This document shows, piece after piece, positions 34,517 through 46,878 of a stretch of DNA of 64,000 bases; position 1 is the first letter of the stretch, and each line of letters begins with the position of its first letter. Under the pieces are notes generated by a model. That model made no database searches, was not told the DNA's origin, and worked only from the letters and a program-made list of their open reading frames with translations. This DNA is from Tetragonia tetragonoides (Eukaryota > Streptophyta > Magnoliopsida > Caryophyllales > Aizoaceae). Where the stretch lies: assembly GCA_038025085.1 (NCBI GenBank), contig CM076147.1, positions 3,825,501 through 3,889,500 of the forward strand, written 5' to 3'. A program made the translations under genes and the position numbers.

Positions 34517-34945
34517 ATCTTCCTCCATTGGATCAGGTTCGGAAAATATTTCAAGATGAGATACATTTGTACTATGTCCTATAAAGGGTGGTTCTTTTCG
34601 TCGGAGGATGACATGTGAGACGCCATATGTATAGGAGGAATATGTTCGTGTGAAGATGACACATAGGCGCCACATCGGCATACGTATAAAAGTGAGTCCA
34701 ATTTGTGTGGGCACGATACATGGGACGCCACGTAGGAGGTGTAAATTCGTGTGACGATAACACCAAAGCGCCACGTAAGCAAAGCTTGCTACATAGCCTA
34801 ACAACTCAAACAACTCACCATCCAAGTGTCACTCATTAATGTCTCATCATTAGTTGGCTTTATTACATATTTATTAGGAGTAGCATTTTTTATATTACAA
34901 AATAAAATAAAATAACTTTAGTTACGTAAGTCAAAAAATTATAAA
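34517..34945 (+). repeat. Helitron-family module, 3' end missing
   Basis: Starts TCTTCCTCCATTGGATCAGG and runs to the next module start at 34,946. It ends with ACGTAAGTCAAAAAATTATAA, as does the stretch before 35,618. No hairpin-CTAG end is present, so it is incomplete. Confidence 0.55.
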
Positions 34946-35401
34946 TCCTACTTCAATGGATTGGATTTGAAAAAAAGTTTCAAAATGAGATTTATATGTC
35001 TTATAAAAGTCGGGTCATTTCCGTGCTGTGATGACATGTTGGATGCCACATAAGAGAAAATGTTTGTTTGAAGATGACACGTAGATGCCACATGTGCACA
35101 GCTTGGTTAAATAACAATAAACGATACTTCTAACAATATCTTAACTATTTGATGTCATATGTACTTAACTTGATCTTTAATCTTTTATAGCATAAATGAA
35201 ATTTATTTAAGTGGTACGTCCCTATATGATCTACGTTTATAAATCAATTTTTTTTTTACATTCATTAATTTTGATGTAGAATGATTTAAAGAGATATTTC
35301 ATACCTTGCGGTATAAAACAGGCATAAGATATCATCTAGAAAGTTATCTTCATTTTCGAGAGATATTCACGAGTCCGTGCGGAGCACGGAGATAAAACTA
35401 G
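34946..35401 (+). mobile_element. Small Helitron, 456 bp, plus orientation
   Basis: Begins TCCTACTTC after A34945. It ends with the hairpin TCCGTGCGGAGCACGGA, then GATAAAACTAG, followed by T35402. It is non-coding and non-autonomous. Confidence 0.75.
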
Positions 35402-35617
35402 TATATACATATAACTGGGTCTTTCTTCGTGTGGTGCCAACATGTGGGATGCCACATAAACAAGGCACGTCGTACATAAGCACAAGCTTGCCACGTAGCA
35501 TGAAACATCATCCATCATTAATGTCTCATCATTAGTTGAATCAATTACATATTTATTAGCATATTTCTAAATTACAAAATAAAATAACTTTAGTTACGTA
35601 AGTCAAAAAATTATAAA

Positions 35618-36161
35618 TCTGACTCCGTTGGATTGGATTTGAAAAACGCTTCAAAATAAGATATATATGTATATATATGTCCTATAAAAATTGGGTTCTT
35701 TCCATATGGTGATGACATGTAGGACGTCACATAAGAGGAAATGTTCGTGCGAAGATGACACGTAGACGCCACATGTGCTCAACTTTGTCACATAGTTTTA
35801 GTTGTGTGGTATAAAACGAGCATGTGCTATAACCTTTTAGTGCACATATACCGTTAATGCAGAATGAGTTTATTCATTATTTTTATTAATTGAATTACTT
35901 ATTAAAATTAATGTACATATACTGTTTTTATTCTCTATCTAAACTTAATCCAATCTCATTACAAATGAAGGTGGCATGAAAATATCATTTTCAAGAATTA
36001 GCATGCTGCATCCCGTGGATAGAAATCTTCGCAAAAATAAAATCAAATGTATTTTACTAATAATATTAATAATTTCACATCAAATATTTTAAGCATTATA
36101 TTATTAAATATACTCATAAAATTTTTTACGAGCCCGTGCGAAGCACGGAAATAAAACCTAG
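35618..36161 (+). mobile_element. Small Helitron, 544 bp, plus orientation
   Basis: Begins TCTGACTCCGTTGG after A35617. It ends with the CCCGTGCGAAGCACGG hairpin, then AATAAAACCTAG, followed by T36162. It shares its first ~170 bp with the element at 34,946. Confidence 0.75.
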
Positions 36162-36877
36162 TATCACCATAAAGGCCATAATATCAAAAAAAAAAAAAAA
36201 AGAAAAAAGAGTAAGAGCCAATAAGGATGTGACACATGTCACATCACCAACGCTTTTACCCATATATATTAGATTAATGTGTGTGTTCTTTAGGGTTTGT
36301 CCCATCTGTTTTGTTAGTGGAGCCAAAAATACGAAAGGGTGAAGATAAAGTGGAGTCAAGTGCTCGCATAAAGAGTAATGTTGAAAGTGTAAAAATATGT
36401 TATGAGTGTAAATATTGTAAAAATACTAGAGTAGTTGTTTTCCCTCTGATAAAAAAAATAATAATTATAAATACGAACTAGATGAGGGGAAAATGAAAAT
36501 GCAAGAGTTCTAATTATCAAGACTTGCTGGTCTCTAATTACCAAGGCTTTATTTTTCTAGCTCTACCCCTTAGTTCTTTCGCTCTGTACCAACTAATATA
36601 ATCATGATCCTCTTTTGGAGTTTTGCTACATCCAATACTGTGTGGTGGAATAGTGTTCCCACACACTTGCTTTTTATTTGCTTTTTAGTTTTTGATGTTT
36701 TGGTTACTTTTCCCTTTGGCCCAATAGTTATCAGAAATAACTTTAAAATATAATAGACCAAATATTAATATAACAACATATTTAATACAGTACTTGTATT
36801 ATAATAAAGCGATGCTAAGTAATTTACGAAAGGATTTAAAACACGTTTATAAGTTAATTAATGACTTTTAATAGTAC
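36162..36877. other. No gene seen
   Basis: AT-rich DNA with an A run at about 36,185-36,203. The short ORFs here show no domain. Confidence 0.5.
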
Positions 36878-36885
36878 TAACTATC

Positions 36886-37248
36886 CAGGGTCGTTCCTAA
36901 GTTTTTGGGGCCCGGGGCGGGATAAAAGTGAGGGCCCTTAATGTATGAATAACTTGTTTTATCGCCAAAAAAACATAAAAATTTGGGCCCCGTATTAGGA
37001 AATGAGGATATAAAGAATGAAAAATTATTTTAAATTATAGAAAAGTGGAGGCCAAAGAGATTTGATCTCAAAACTCATTGTACATAAAGAGCAACCCAAC
37101 TCATTTCCAACCAAGGAACCAAGCCCTTTTTCATGTTTAGTGTTTGCAAGTTTTTTTTATTTATCTTAATTTTTCATTGCTGTTTGGGCCCTACTCAGGT
37201 TGGGCCTTAGGCGGTCGCCCCTCTGGCCACCCCCTTGGGCCGGCTCTG
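36886..37248. mobile_element. hAT-type MITE, 363 bp
   Basis: Flanked by a perfect 8-bp duplication TAACTATC (36,878-36,885 and 37,249-37,256), diagnostic for hAT. Imperfect terminal inverted repeats start CAGGGTCG and CAGAGCCGG. The ends are GC-rich (GGGGCCCGGGGCGGG; GGCGGTCGCCCC) against AT-rich flanks. No transposase. Confidence 0.85.
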
Positions 37249-37758
37249 TAACTATCACAATCTACTACTTATACCACACATAATATATATTCTATGGTTA
37301 AAGGCCCACCATGCTTCACATATAAAACATATAATTAAAGAGTTTCGACCGTTACCTGAACTTAGTTGGTTATGGATCCTCTGCTATTCTTTATACCTTC
37401 CAGATTTCTAGAGGTTGCTAATCTCAACCACCTCTTCCTTAGATCAGGCACAACACAGATCCGTTTCGTTTCCTACCTCGGACCGTAGTCTTTAAGAATA
37501 TATTTAGACAAGAATGATGAGGCTTTAATCAAGAACTCATATTATTTATGATATAAGGTTCGAAGGGATAATGTTCCCTTTTGGGGAAAGATTACAGAAG
37601 AAAACTGAAAGCTTACAATACTACAGAAGGGTGTCTATAGACTGTTATGTTCTCTTAGAGAAACTTGATTCTGAGAGAGGTTTGTGTAGCCAAATCTTTT
37701 CTCTTCAGTATTCAAGAATGCCCATAAGACTCTGCCCTTCACAATGCATCCACTCCTC

Positions 37759-37768
37759 TTTTTATAGA
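37759..37768 (-). promoter_or_regulatory. Possible pregenomic RNA TATA box of the pararetrovirus
   Basis: CTCTATAAAAAGAGG on the minus strand lies downstream of the last ORF, where caulimovirids have their main promoter. Activity is unknown. Confidence 0.5.
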
Positions 37769-37929
37769 GCAAATTACATAGGATTCCTACTGTAGAAGAT
37801 GCCTTCTACTCTACCATTATTATACTCTTGACATGAAATAAAGTAAAAGCTTACAATATTGTATTTTTTCTACTAGTAGTGGATTTTTGCAGCTAATAAT
37901 ACAAATACTTTTCAGAATAGCATGAGATA

Positions 37930-39035
37930 TGAGGCCTATTCTATCATCATATTTTGGATTCCTTCATCTCCAATTTGGTTCTCCCAATCACCATAATCAT
38001 CGTCATCATAATCTTCATTAATACTATCAACCATGCTCATTGCATATTCTTGTTCCCAACACATATATATTTCAAATAAGTGTTGTTTTCCTTCTTCAGA
38101 TAAAAATTTTCCTGCTTCAATTTCTTCAAGATATTTGTATAGGGAATCAGTTTCTTTTTCTTCTATTTTAAAGTATTCTTCCCACTTTGGAGGGTAAATA
38201 AGAGTAGTGTTTCCATAATAAATATGTTTATATCCATTTTAAACTAAACACCAGGTTTGTTTTGCAATTTAAAGAAACCAACAGCTCTAGCTTCAGTAGG
38301 ATTTTTTATTCTTGTTTGCTTGACACTAATCCACTCAAGTTGACAAGTCGGGTAATGCCAGGGGTCAAGGAGTTTGATCAAGTAGTGTGCTGGTTTAATC
38401 TTTCCTTCCTCCATCTCGATCATGGCGTTTACTACTTTAACCCATATCAATTCCTTCTGTCTAACTTGATAAATTCTCCTAAAAATAAATTTTTGAAATT
38501 TTGCAAATCTGTTGAAGAGAGGTCCATCAGGTTTAGGCACTCATTGGAAACAATAAATCATTCCATAATCTCATGCTTTCAATAATTCGTCTTTCGCCCA
38601 AATGGTGTTGGCTGCTATTGAGAGCTGAGCTATTCCAGTATTATCTGGATAATCAATGAATCTAGTCCACGTTTCCCACATATCATAGTATGGGGTTTTT
38701 TGATTAACTACTTCGGTGTACCACTCCCGGAAGTAATTATCTTTTAAATGGTTTCGTATTTTATCTTGTATATCAAGAGGACACTGAAGAATCTTAACTT
38801 GTAACTCCAAACTTAAAAATCTCTGTACCATGTAACTATTAAGTCTCAGCATTCCATCTCGTGAACGATTGGTTGTGAAATATTTTAGAATGTCTGAGAG
38901 TGATTTGCTAGAGGGTGATACCCACTCCAAAGCTCTTGATATTTCTGTCTTAAGGACATCTTTTTGGGCTTGTGTTAGCCTTACATAGTCCTTTTCCTCC
39001 TGATGTTTGTTTCGTCTCTGATTTCTCCTCGTCAT
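37930..39035 (-). pseudogene. Pararetrovirus last ORF (transactivator-like position), broken
   Basis: Starts at the ATG ending at 39035 and is read in pieces (about 38,571-39,035, 38,244-38,540 and an acidic Asp/Glu-rich tail to about 37,930). It lies after RNase H, the place of the translational transactivator/inclusion-body gene in related genera. I see no motif that proves that role, so it is inferred from position. Breaks occur near 38,555 and 38,235. Confidence 0.55.
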
Positions 39036-39049
39036 TAGTTAACTCTATA

Positions 39050-40870
39050 GTTAAACTGTCAGCTAGAGAAGTTTTTGAGCCCTATATATGTTCCACGGTG
39101 AAAGAGAACTGGTTAAGCCATAATTGCCAACGCAGGAGCCTCCCTTGCGCTTGCATATTAGATAAATTCTTTTTAACAAAACCAAGTATCCCTTTGCAAT
39201 CAGTTCTTACTAAAAACATTTTTGGTGCCAGAAATATTAGAAATTTTTCTATTCCTCTAATGACTGCAAAAATTTCTTTCTCCACAGTAGGATAGTTCGT
39301 TCGGCTTTATTAAAACTCCCACTACAGTATTTGCAAAGTCTTTCACCTTCTTTAATTTTTAATACCGCACTCCAATGTTCATTACTAGCATTTGTCTCGA
39401 GAACTAAATTATCTTCATCCGTAGGTAATGTTAATACCGGAAGATTCTTACATAACTTTTCAAAATTTTGAACAATCTTAGAGTCATTTGCCACCCAAGT
39501 CCAACTAATTTCTTTTTTAAGTTTTGTTGTAACGACTTTCTTAATTTAGCTAGATCTTTTATAAAATCAGAAGCATACGTGAGGCATCCTAAAAATCTTT
39601 CTAATTGTTTCCTATCCTCAATTTTATCTGAAAATTTATCTATTTTTTCGAGGATATGTTTTTGTAGTATAATTTGACCAGCCTTTATTTCTAATCCTAA
39701 AAACTCAATTTCTTGTTCAGCATAGGTGCACTTACTTTTTCCAAGGACGATTCCATGATTTAAGCATATTTGTGTTACCGCTAATACGTCATTTTTGTGC
39801 TGCTCAATTGTTTTAGAAAGAATATCATCAATATAAACTAAGCAACAATGATTAAGATCCTTAAAGATTTTATCCATTCTTCTTTGGAATATTTGAGGTG
39901 TATTTTTTAAACCAAAAGGCATAGCTATCCATTCGTAATGTCCTTGAGGAGCACTAAACGCGGTTAAGGAGATACTTTATTTTTCCATTTTTATTTGCCA
40001 GTATCCACTTTTACAATCCATTTTAGAGAACCAAGAAGCTCCTTGTATTCTATTAAAGAGAACGGTTTTGTTAGGAATATAATATCCATCAAAGACAGTA
40101 TTATCATTTAATTTTTTATAATTAATAATCATTCTAGCTTTACCTCTTTTTTCTTCTGTATGATTTCTTACCATGAAGGCAGGACTTGTATGAGGACTTT
40201 TACTGTTCCTTATCAATCCATCATCTAATAGTTCTTTTATCTGCCTGTCAAATTCTTTAATATCTTGGTGTGTATATACAATTTGTTTTACCCGAATAAT
40301 GGTGTTTGGGTCCATTAAAGATATTTTAGCAAAAGTTTTGTCCTTATTCCAGAATTTTAAAAGATTATCTGAGTAGAGTTCTTTACATAATTTTTCTTGT
40401 TGTTGATAAATCTGGCCTTTGATTGTTAACACAAGTAATCAAATTGTTAGGGCAACTTCTTGTTGTGTAGGAGTAACCCTATCACCACGCTGGCTGCGCG
40501 TAAATTCCATCTTTTGATGTGTATATTCTTTAGTTAGTTTTTCAATAGGGACAGAATGACCATTAATAGTAAATATTAATTGTTCAACTGTTTAGGTGCA
40601 TGGAGAGTAAAGTCTTTGAAAATTATTACCTATAATCAAATCATGAGAGGGTTGATCGGTAGCCTATAATACTGGCATTATGCATTGTATTCCTCCTATT
40701 TCTATAGGTAATTTTCTATGACTTCATTATGTTCCATAACACTCTTATCTACTATTCTTACTTGCATAGGATACTTTGTTTTTTTCCAAAGAAAATCAGG
40801 GAACAAAGTTTTCTTTCCAAAACAAACTGAACACCCACTATCTATGTATGCACATAATTCATATTTATTG
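39050..40870 (-). pseudogene. Pararetrovirus polymerase (protease, RT, RNase H), broken
   Basis: The protease active site DSGCS is at 40,829-40,843. RT follows with RMIINYKKLN and SKMDCKSGYWQI, a break near 39,970, then MPFGLKNTPQIFQRRM and YIDDIL (39,819-39,835). RNase H follows at about 39,080-39,410, where the first catalytic Asp region reads LETNASN, so the acidic residue appears to be replaced by Asn. At least three frame changes or stops (near 39,975, 39,480 and 39,290) break it. No integrase domain follows, which separates it from LTR retrotransposons. Confidence 0.85.
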
Positions 40871-40899
40871 TAATTTTCTATGCATATTTTGATAGGAAT

Positions 40900-42088
40900 A
40901 TAAATACTATTTGGATTTGTACTGGTTAGTTCAGTTGTATTTATTAATTACATTTGTAAACTGATTTCTTCTTCATAAATAGGCTCGCTGAAAGTTCTAG
41001 TTTTATATCCTATGATCCTTCTTCCGTCCATAATAGAACCATCAACACTAGCTCTTGGTGGTTCAAAACTCATTCCGCTTAAATTACTTGTTACACTTTG
41101 TATATCATCTTTTTTTTCAAGATTTTCTCTTTTGAACGAAGATGATCCTTCTTCTCTTACACTTTGACTTCTAAATAACTGTGGCTTTATAGTGATTTTC
41201 CTGATTCATTAATTTTCATGACATTCTTAGATAGTTTACTAGAACTTTCAAAACTAGGAATCCATCTTCTATTTAATCTTATATCTTCAGGTCTAGTTTT
41301 TATAGGTTTTATTATTTGTCTTGGGGTTAAACATTCAAATTTTTCAGCTTCTACCATAGTTAATTTTTGACTTGGATCTATGGTATTATCTAATTTATAT
41401 ATTATTTTCCAAAACACTCGTATAGAAAATGTACCATCTTTCATGTTCATTCCGACAGTTTTTAGTTTCAGGGTTAGGAAGTTATGAGCATAAGCATCCT
41501 TGAGGCTTACATAATATCCTGGTCTACAATTAAACCCTACAAACCCATGGCATAGATTAGTTTTTACCCCACTAATTATCTGATCTTGAAATTTATTGTG
41601 TCTGATATCACAAAGTAGTGCATAAAGATCTATGTCTTTCCCAAAATGTTGTAAAGGTGATACTTGTATTTGGACACTTTCAACATGAATATATCGATAC
41701 TTCTTATTTCGGTTGTGTTTTTCTATACTTTTCCAATTATAAGGTTTATTACTCCGGCATCAAATTCACAATCTTTTATTTCTAAATCTCCTTCCATTTG
41801 TTTACATACATATTTACTCTTAAATTCAAATATCGATTTTTTATAAATATTATCCTTTTGGATTGTAGGAAGAATCCATTCTGATACAATCTCTTGATCT
41901 TCATCATCCACTGAAAAATCTTCACCTTTTAAACTTTCTAAGGATATTTGGTTATTTTCGTCACAATCCATCATATTATTGGTTTCGTAGTCATTATTTT
42001 CTTCTATTTCTTCATCAGGATATTGTATTATTTCAACTATTCCTTTGTTATTTCCTAATGCTAATTCAAGGGCTTCATCTTCAGTCAA
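40900..42088 (-). pseudogene. Pararetrovirus movement-protein region, broken
   Basis: Downstream of the coat zinc knuckle are an acidic linker and then a segment of the 30K-type movement-protein kind (around 41,190-41,720). It is recognised from its position and from pieces such as CHGFVGFNCRPGYYVSLKDA. The family protein lines plasmodesmata for cell-to-cell spread. Frame changes near 41,720 and 41,455 and further stops to about 40,930 interrupt it. Identification is weaker than for the polymerase. Confidence 0.55.
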
Positions 42089-43467
42089 TTCAACATAGTC
42101 TAGACTCCCAAGTGCTTCTATGAGTTTATTATTCTTTTTATTTTTGCATTCATTTGCATAATGACCTATTCCTCCACATGACCAACATTTACAATTAGAT
42201 TTTTCTTTAGGACAATATGCTGATTTTCTAAAAAAATCTTCTAGTATTGGGATGAGATTTCTTACAATATTTTCTTTTATATTTCTCGCCCTTTGTTTAT
42301 TGAAATATTTTTTCTTATAGAACTTTTTTTGTCTTCTTTTTTCAGGGTCATAACCCCATTGGTTTGGAGTATCCCAACATACCAGGAATTATTTTTTCAT
42401 TTTATGGTGTTTTAAATATCTAGACACTGGTCATTAATCCACTTCCTTAGATATGAAATTCTTACTCCTAATGTATCCACAACATTTTCCTTATCACTCC
42501 ATTCTTTATATTTGTCATTGATTAGTGTATTCATAGGATAAGATAATTTATTATAGAACATATCAAGATTTGTTTCATTCCGACCAATTTTGTAATAATA
42601 TTGGCTAAACTCTTCAAGGTAGTTCTCAACATATTTCATATCATATATACTAAGATTGATAAGTTTTCCTTGCCACTCTTTAATCTTCTCGTCGGAATCT
42701 AGTTTAATTCCAATAAATTCATCATGTATGGATTTGCATAATGTTTTAAACATTTAATTAGGAGTTGCTATGTCTTTTAACGCAGTTTTTGTAACTTCGG
42801 TTATTGTGTCATACCAGTCAGCTATAGTGCCAGAAAAACATAGTTCTAGATAATTTAAGAAATTTTCTGAAGTCCATATAGTGTTTAGGTTGAGCACACT
42901 ATTCATACTCTTTTTCCATTGTTCAAATACTTCTTCCCTATTTCTTACACCATCTAGGTTTAACATGTATCCAATTTGGCTAATAGGTTGAAGATTTACC
43001 TCTTCTTTAACCTGTGGATTTTGCATAAACTTGAAGCCAAAATTACTAATTTTTCCAGGGATGGTTCTACTTCTGGTATAATTATTATTAGAGGACTCTC
43101 TAAAATTTTCTGGTTTTGGTATTAGGTTGTTTACAAAGTTATTTTCAAATGGTTTTTCCATAACTTCTTCTCCAACTTCATTGCTTTCTTCCTCTATAAT
43201 CATTTTTCCTATATTTTTGTCTATTTTTCTTTTGATCTCTTCTAGAGGTATGGTATCCATTTCCTCTAATCTAATTAAACCCATTTGTTGGTATATGTCT
43301 TCTTCTAAACCAACATTATTGGTTTCTTCAAAACCTTCACTTAACACTCCTTGTTTATCAACGATTGTATCCATAATTTTATTTAGTTCTTCAGGATTTT
43401 CTTCTTTATCGAATAGTTCTTCTAATTCAGTCATGTTGTACTCCTGATAATTCTCCTTCATTTTCAT
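42089..43467 (-). pseudogene. Pararetrovirus coat-protein region with zinc knuckle, broken
   Basis: The first part (42,754-43,467) has an acidic N-terminus, as in caulimovirid coat precursors, and ends in a capsid-core segment (FLNYLELCFSGTIADWYDTI). A second open piece (42,412-42,753) continues the core. The CCHC knuckle CWSCGGIGHYANEC is at 42,146-42,187. Stops near 42,752 and 42,411 split it. Capsid core followed by one CCHC knuckle is shared by the whole family. Confidence 0.75.
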
Positions 43468-43735
43468 CTTCTGAGCTTTCTAGTTCTATTGGTAGGTCGG
43501 CTATTAGAAATGGCTTGTTATTATTATTTGTAGACGGATAAGGGTATATAAAGGATGCAAAAGTGTTATCTTTCTTCTCATGCCTTACTTTATTATTATG
43601 CCTGATTTCGTTTAATAAACTTAAGTGTAAAGTTTCAATTGATTTTTTAAAGGCTTTTAATTCTACTTTGATTTTTTCAATTTCGTGCTTAACTTCTAAC
43701 AGAGAATCAGTTATATAATTTAGATGCGGAGCCAA
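43427..43735 (-). pseudogene. Pararetrovirus first small ORF (102 codons, coiled-coil-like)
   Basis: A 102-codon frame follows the primer-binding site and overlaps the next ORF start by about 40 bp, which is usual for relay translation in this family. Heptad-like spacing in VKHEIEKIKVELKAFKKS suggests a coiled coil. It appears uninterrupted, but its neighbours are dead. Confidence 0.6.
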
Positions 43736-43819
43736 ATTATTAGATCCTTCTGGACTATGTACTATATGAGGGTAAGTTGAAAACTTACAACTACTAGAAA
43801 GATCCAGATTTTAACTACT

Positions 43820-43833
43820 TGGCTCTGATACCA
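43820..43833 (-). promoter_or_regulatory. Pararetrovirus Met-tRNA primer-binding site
   Basis: TGGTATCAGAGCCA on the minus strand, 85 bp before the first ORF. This is the start of reverse transcription and the conventional map origin of caulimovirids. Confidence 0.9.
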
Positions 43834-43870
43834 ATTCAATACACTAAACAATTAATAGAGCTTCTAATGA

Positions 43871-44456
43871 TATAACAGAGTTTTTATGTAAATAACAGTA
43901 CTTTAAATAACAAATACGAACAACAAAAATTATGACAGTATTTTAAATATTATAACAGAGACATTTCTATACTTACTTTTTTGGGAATAGCCTATTTTTA
44001 TGCGGGATAAGATTTTAATTTTTTATAGCTTTTGGGTCAAAAGTGCAAATATTTTATGATGGGGTCCACTGGTGTGGGATTTACTGTTTACCCACACCGT
44101 GTTGGATATAGAATTGCTCCCTCTTTTGTATGATAGGAGTAATATTGAGTAGTCTTGACAAATGGGTCGTTTAGGTCGATTTTGGTTCGGGTATGTTAGA
44201 ATTGAGTCATAATGATTCGTGAAATGTTTGGGTCGGGCCACATCCGGAGTTATTGTCGATATACTTATTAGGCTTCCGTTAATCCATACGAGTAAAAAAA
44301 AATCAAGGCGGTACCGATTGGGTCGGGTCTAATTGGGTTCGGGTCAACTCTTTAGAAAGCCGAATCAGATTTGTCTTTTTTTTTTTTTGGGGGGGGGGGC
44401 AATCAGTTTGGCTCTACCAAATCTAGTATTGAGTTCTTAAATACTATCAATATTGA
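43871..44456. other. No gene seen; homopolymer run
   Basis: Intergenic DNA with GGGTCGGGT-type short repeats and an adjacent T12/G11 run at about 44,376-44,399. Confidence 0.5.
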
Positions 44457-46847
44457 ATAGCTTGGAATTTCATCTTCCAAATATTTAAAAAGTTCGGTTT
44501 TAATGATACTTGGATAAACTGGATAAAAGAATGTATCTCCAATGTATCCTTTTCAGTATTGGTTAATAATTCTCCGGGTATGACCTTTGTACCTTATAGG
44601 GGGATTAGACAAGGTGATCCGCTTTTCCCATACATCTTTATTTTCTGTGCTGAAGTTCTAGCACGTCGTTTGCAAAAGAAAAGTGATACCTTGTCCAAAA
44701 GCATTGCATTAAAGTTTGTCATGGGGCAGACAAATTACCTTTCCTTACATTTGCGGATGACACTATGATTTTTGCAGAGGCTACAAGCCAGAGTTGTCAC
44801 ACTATTAAGAATATCTTAGACCAGTATTGTAGAATGTCAGGCCAAAAAATCAATTTTCAAAAAGTCTGCTTTCCAATGTACCAAGAATGTTAACAGAACA
44901 GTTATTGACACATTTAAAGGTATCTTACACATGAGTCATACAGTCTGTTTAGATAATTATCTAGGATGCCCCATTATAAATGAGCGAGTAAATGGAACAA
45001 CTTTTAAAGACATTGTGGAACGTACACAAAATAATTTGACTAAATGGAAAGCTAACGCTCTCTCACAAGCTGGAAGATCAACGCTCATTCAAGCTAATCT
45101 TGCAGCTACGCCTATTTTTACAATGCAAAGTTTTTCTCTACCTTCTTGTACTTTGGATAAGCTCGATAAGATCAACCGTAATTTTTTATGGAACAAATCT
45201 CCGGACAGTACCTCTCCTAACCTTATTGGTTGGGATAAAGTGTGTCGTCCCAAAAACCTGGGAGGCTTAGGCCTTAAAAAGGCGGGGGTTGTCAATAAAG
45301 CTATGCAGATGAAATTAATTTGGAAAATTCTCAAAGAGCCTGAAAGCAAGTGAGTTAAACTGATTCAGAAAAAATATCTTAAAGGATCTCATATTCTTGA
45401 TTATGTTAAAGGCAAAAAGAATTCTTGGCAATTGTCGAATTTGTTGGAAGTAAGGGGGCTTTTTAAGAAAGGACTTCACTGGCAGGTTGGATGTGGAAAA
45501 AGTATTAAATTTTGGACTGATGCTTGGGTTTGTCCTATACCTCTTCAAGACATGTTTTTTGATGACCAGTCTGATGATCCAATCTTTGATCTATCTATCC
45601 CTGTCAGCCCCTTCATTCTTTCCTTAGGAGGTTAGGACATACGTCTTTTAGCTAGAGCTGTACCTAAAGACACCATTCAGGCCATATTAGGAATTCCTAT
45701 TCCTTATAATGAAGTTTCGGATAAATGGTATTGGGGTTACTCTAGTAATAGAAAATTTGATTGTAAATCAGCCACTTGGATAGCTCAGGGGATTCAAAAT
45801 CGTGTCAACGATAAATGTGAGTTTAGTTGGATATGGCGATGATTTTTTTGTACCCGATTGATCGCGCTAATCTGACCCCTTCTCTTAAACCAATAGCTTC
45901 TGCCATAAGAACTGCACTAGTGCCACAAGGTGTTGCACCCAAAAGAGCAACTTTTCCTGCTTCATCTTGTAGTACAAAACCAGCTGCAGCCGTCCCATTA
46001 TTAATTTTTGATCCATCAAAATTTAACTTAATGTACTCTTGCCTTGGCTTGGTTCAGAAAATATTTTCCTGCGGTTCCTTTGGAGTTTTCACTTTGAGAA
46101 AATACCCTTAGTACTAAAATCCAATTCTTTTATAGTTAAGTTTTGCCATTCTTGAAAGCTTATTTTAGCAGAAATTGCTATTTGAATAGGGCTTGTGACA
46201 AAGTCATTAAATATTATTTTATTTCTGGCAAACCAGATATCCACCAAGTCATAATGAGTAGTATGAATTCAGATTGCGAAAGTTGTTTCTTTAATATATT
46301 GAGACTTTGTATGAATGAAAGAGTTGTATCTAAAGAGAGATTAATATGAACATTGCATAACTTTCTAATCTCTATAAAAGTCTGAATGATGTTTGGACAT
46401 TCGAAAAAAAGATGAAATTTATCTTCACTGTGATGGTTACAAAAAACACATTGCTGGGGGATGAAGACTTCACTTTGCTCTAGTCATTGTTTGGTAGGTA
46501 ACCCATCAATGCACAACTTCCAAAGAAAAATCTTGACTTTTGGTGGAATGTTTAATTGTATTGAAGGTGATAATTTGACAGTCATAAAGGCTATTAGAGC
46601 AGAATGGCATATCTCTTGGGAAATAGAAAATGTGATCATTGATACTAAAAAAGACCTTCATTACTTTGATAGAGTAGAAGTCCTTCATTGCTATAGGGAA
46701 GCCAATGTCGTAGCGGATTTTATGGCTAATTTTGGCCATAACTGTGATCATCTTCTTACTTGGTCATCTTCTTTTGACCAGTCCCTCACCAATTTGCTAA
46801 CATAGGACACCTTAAATTAACCTGCTTGGTTACCTGATTATCTTGCC

Positions 46848-46878
<31 letters not shown>

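Larger units (their letters stand above)
37560..43870 (-). mobile_element. Endogenous caulimovirid (pararetrovirus) copy, decayed, Solendovirus/Cavemovirus-like order
   Basis: On the minus strand the parts follow viral order: Met-tRNA primer site, a small coiled-coil-like ORF, coat region with zinc knuckle, movement-protein region, protease, RT, RNase H, a last ORF and a TATA-type promoter. There is no integrase and no LTR, as expected for integrated plant DNA viruses. Coat before movement protein, with polymerase in a separate block and a further ORF after it, matches Solendovirus/Cavemovirus and not the Petuvirus or Badnavirus layouts. Many stops and frame changes show an old, non-functional copy. 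Exact ends are not resolved. Confidence 0.85.

Noticed and set aside
34472..34825. 117-codon minus-strand ORF and similar ones at 28,068 and 35,336
   Set aside because: They recur with the Helitron-family modules, differ in frame between copies and show no domain.
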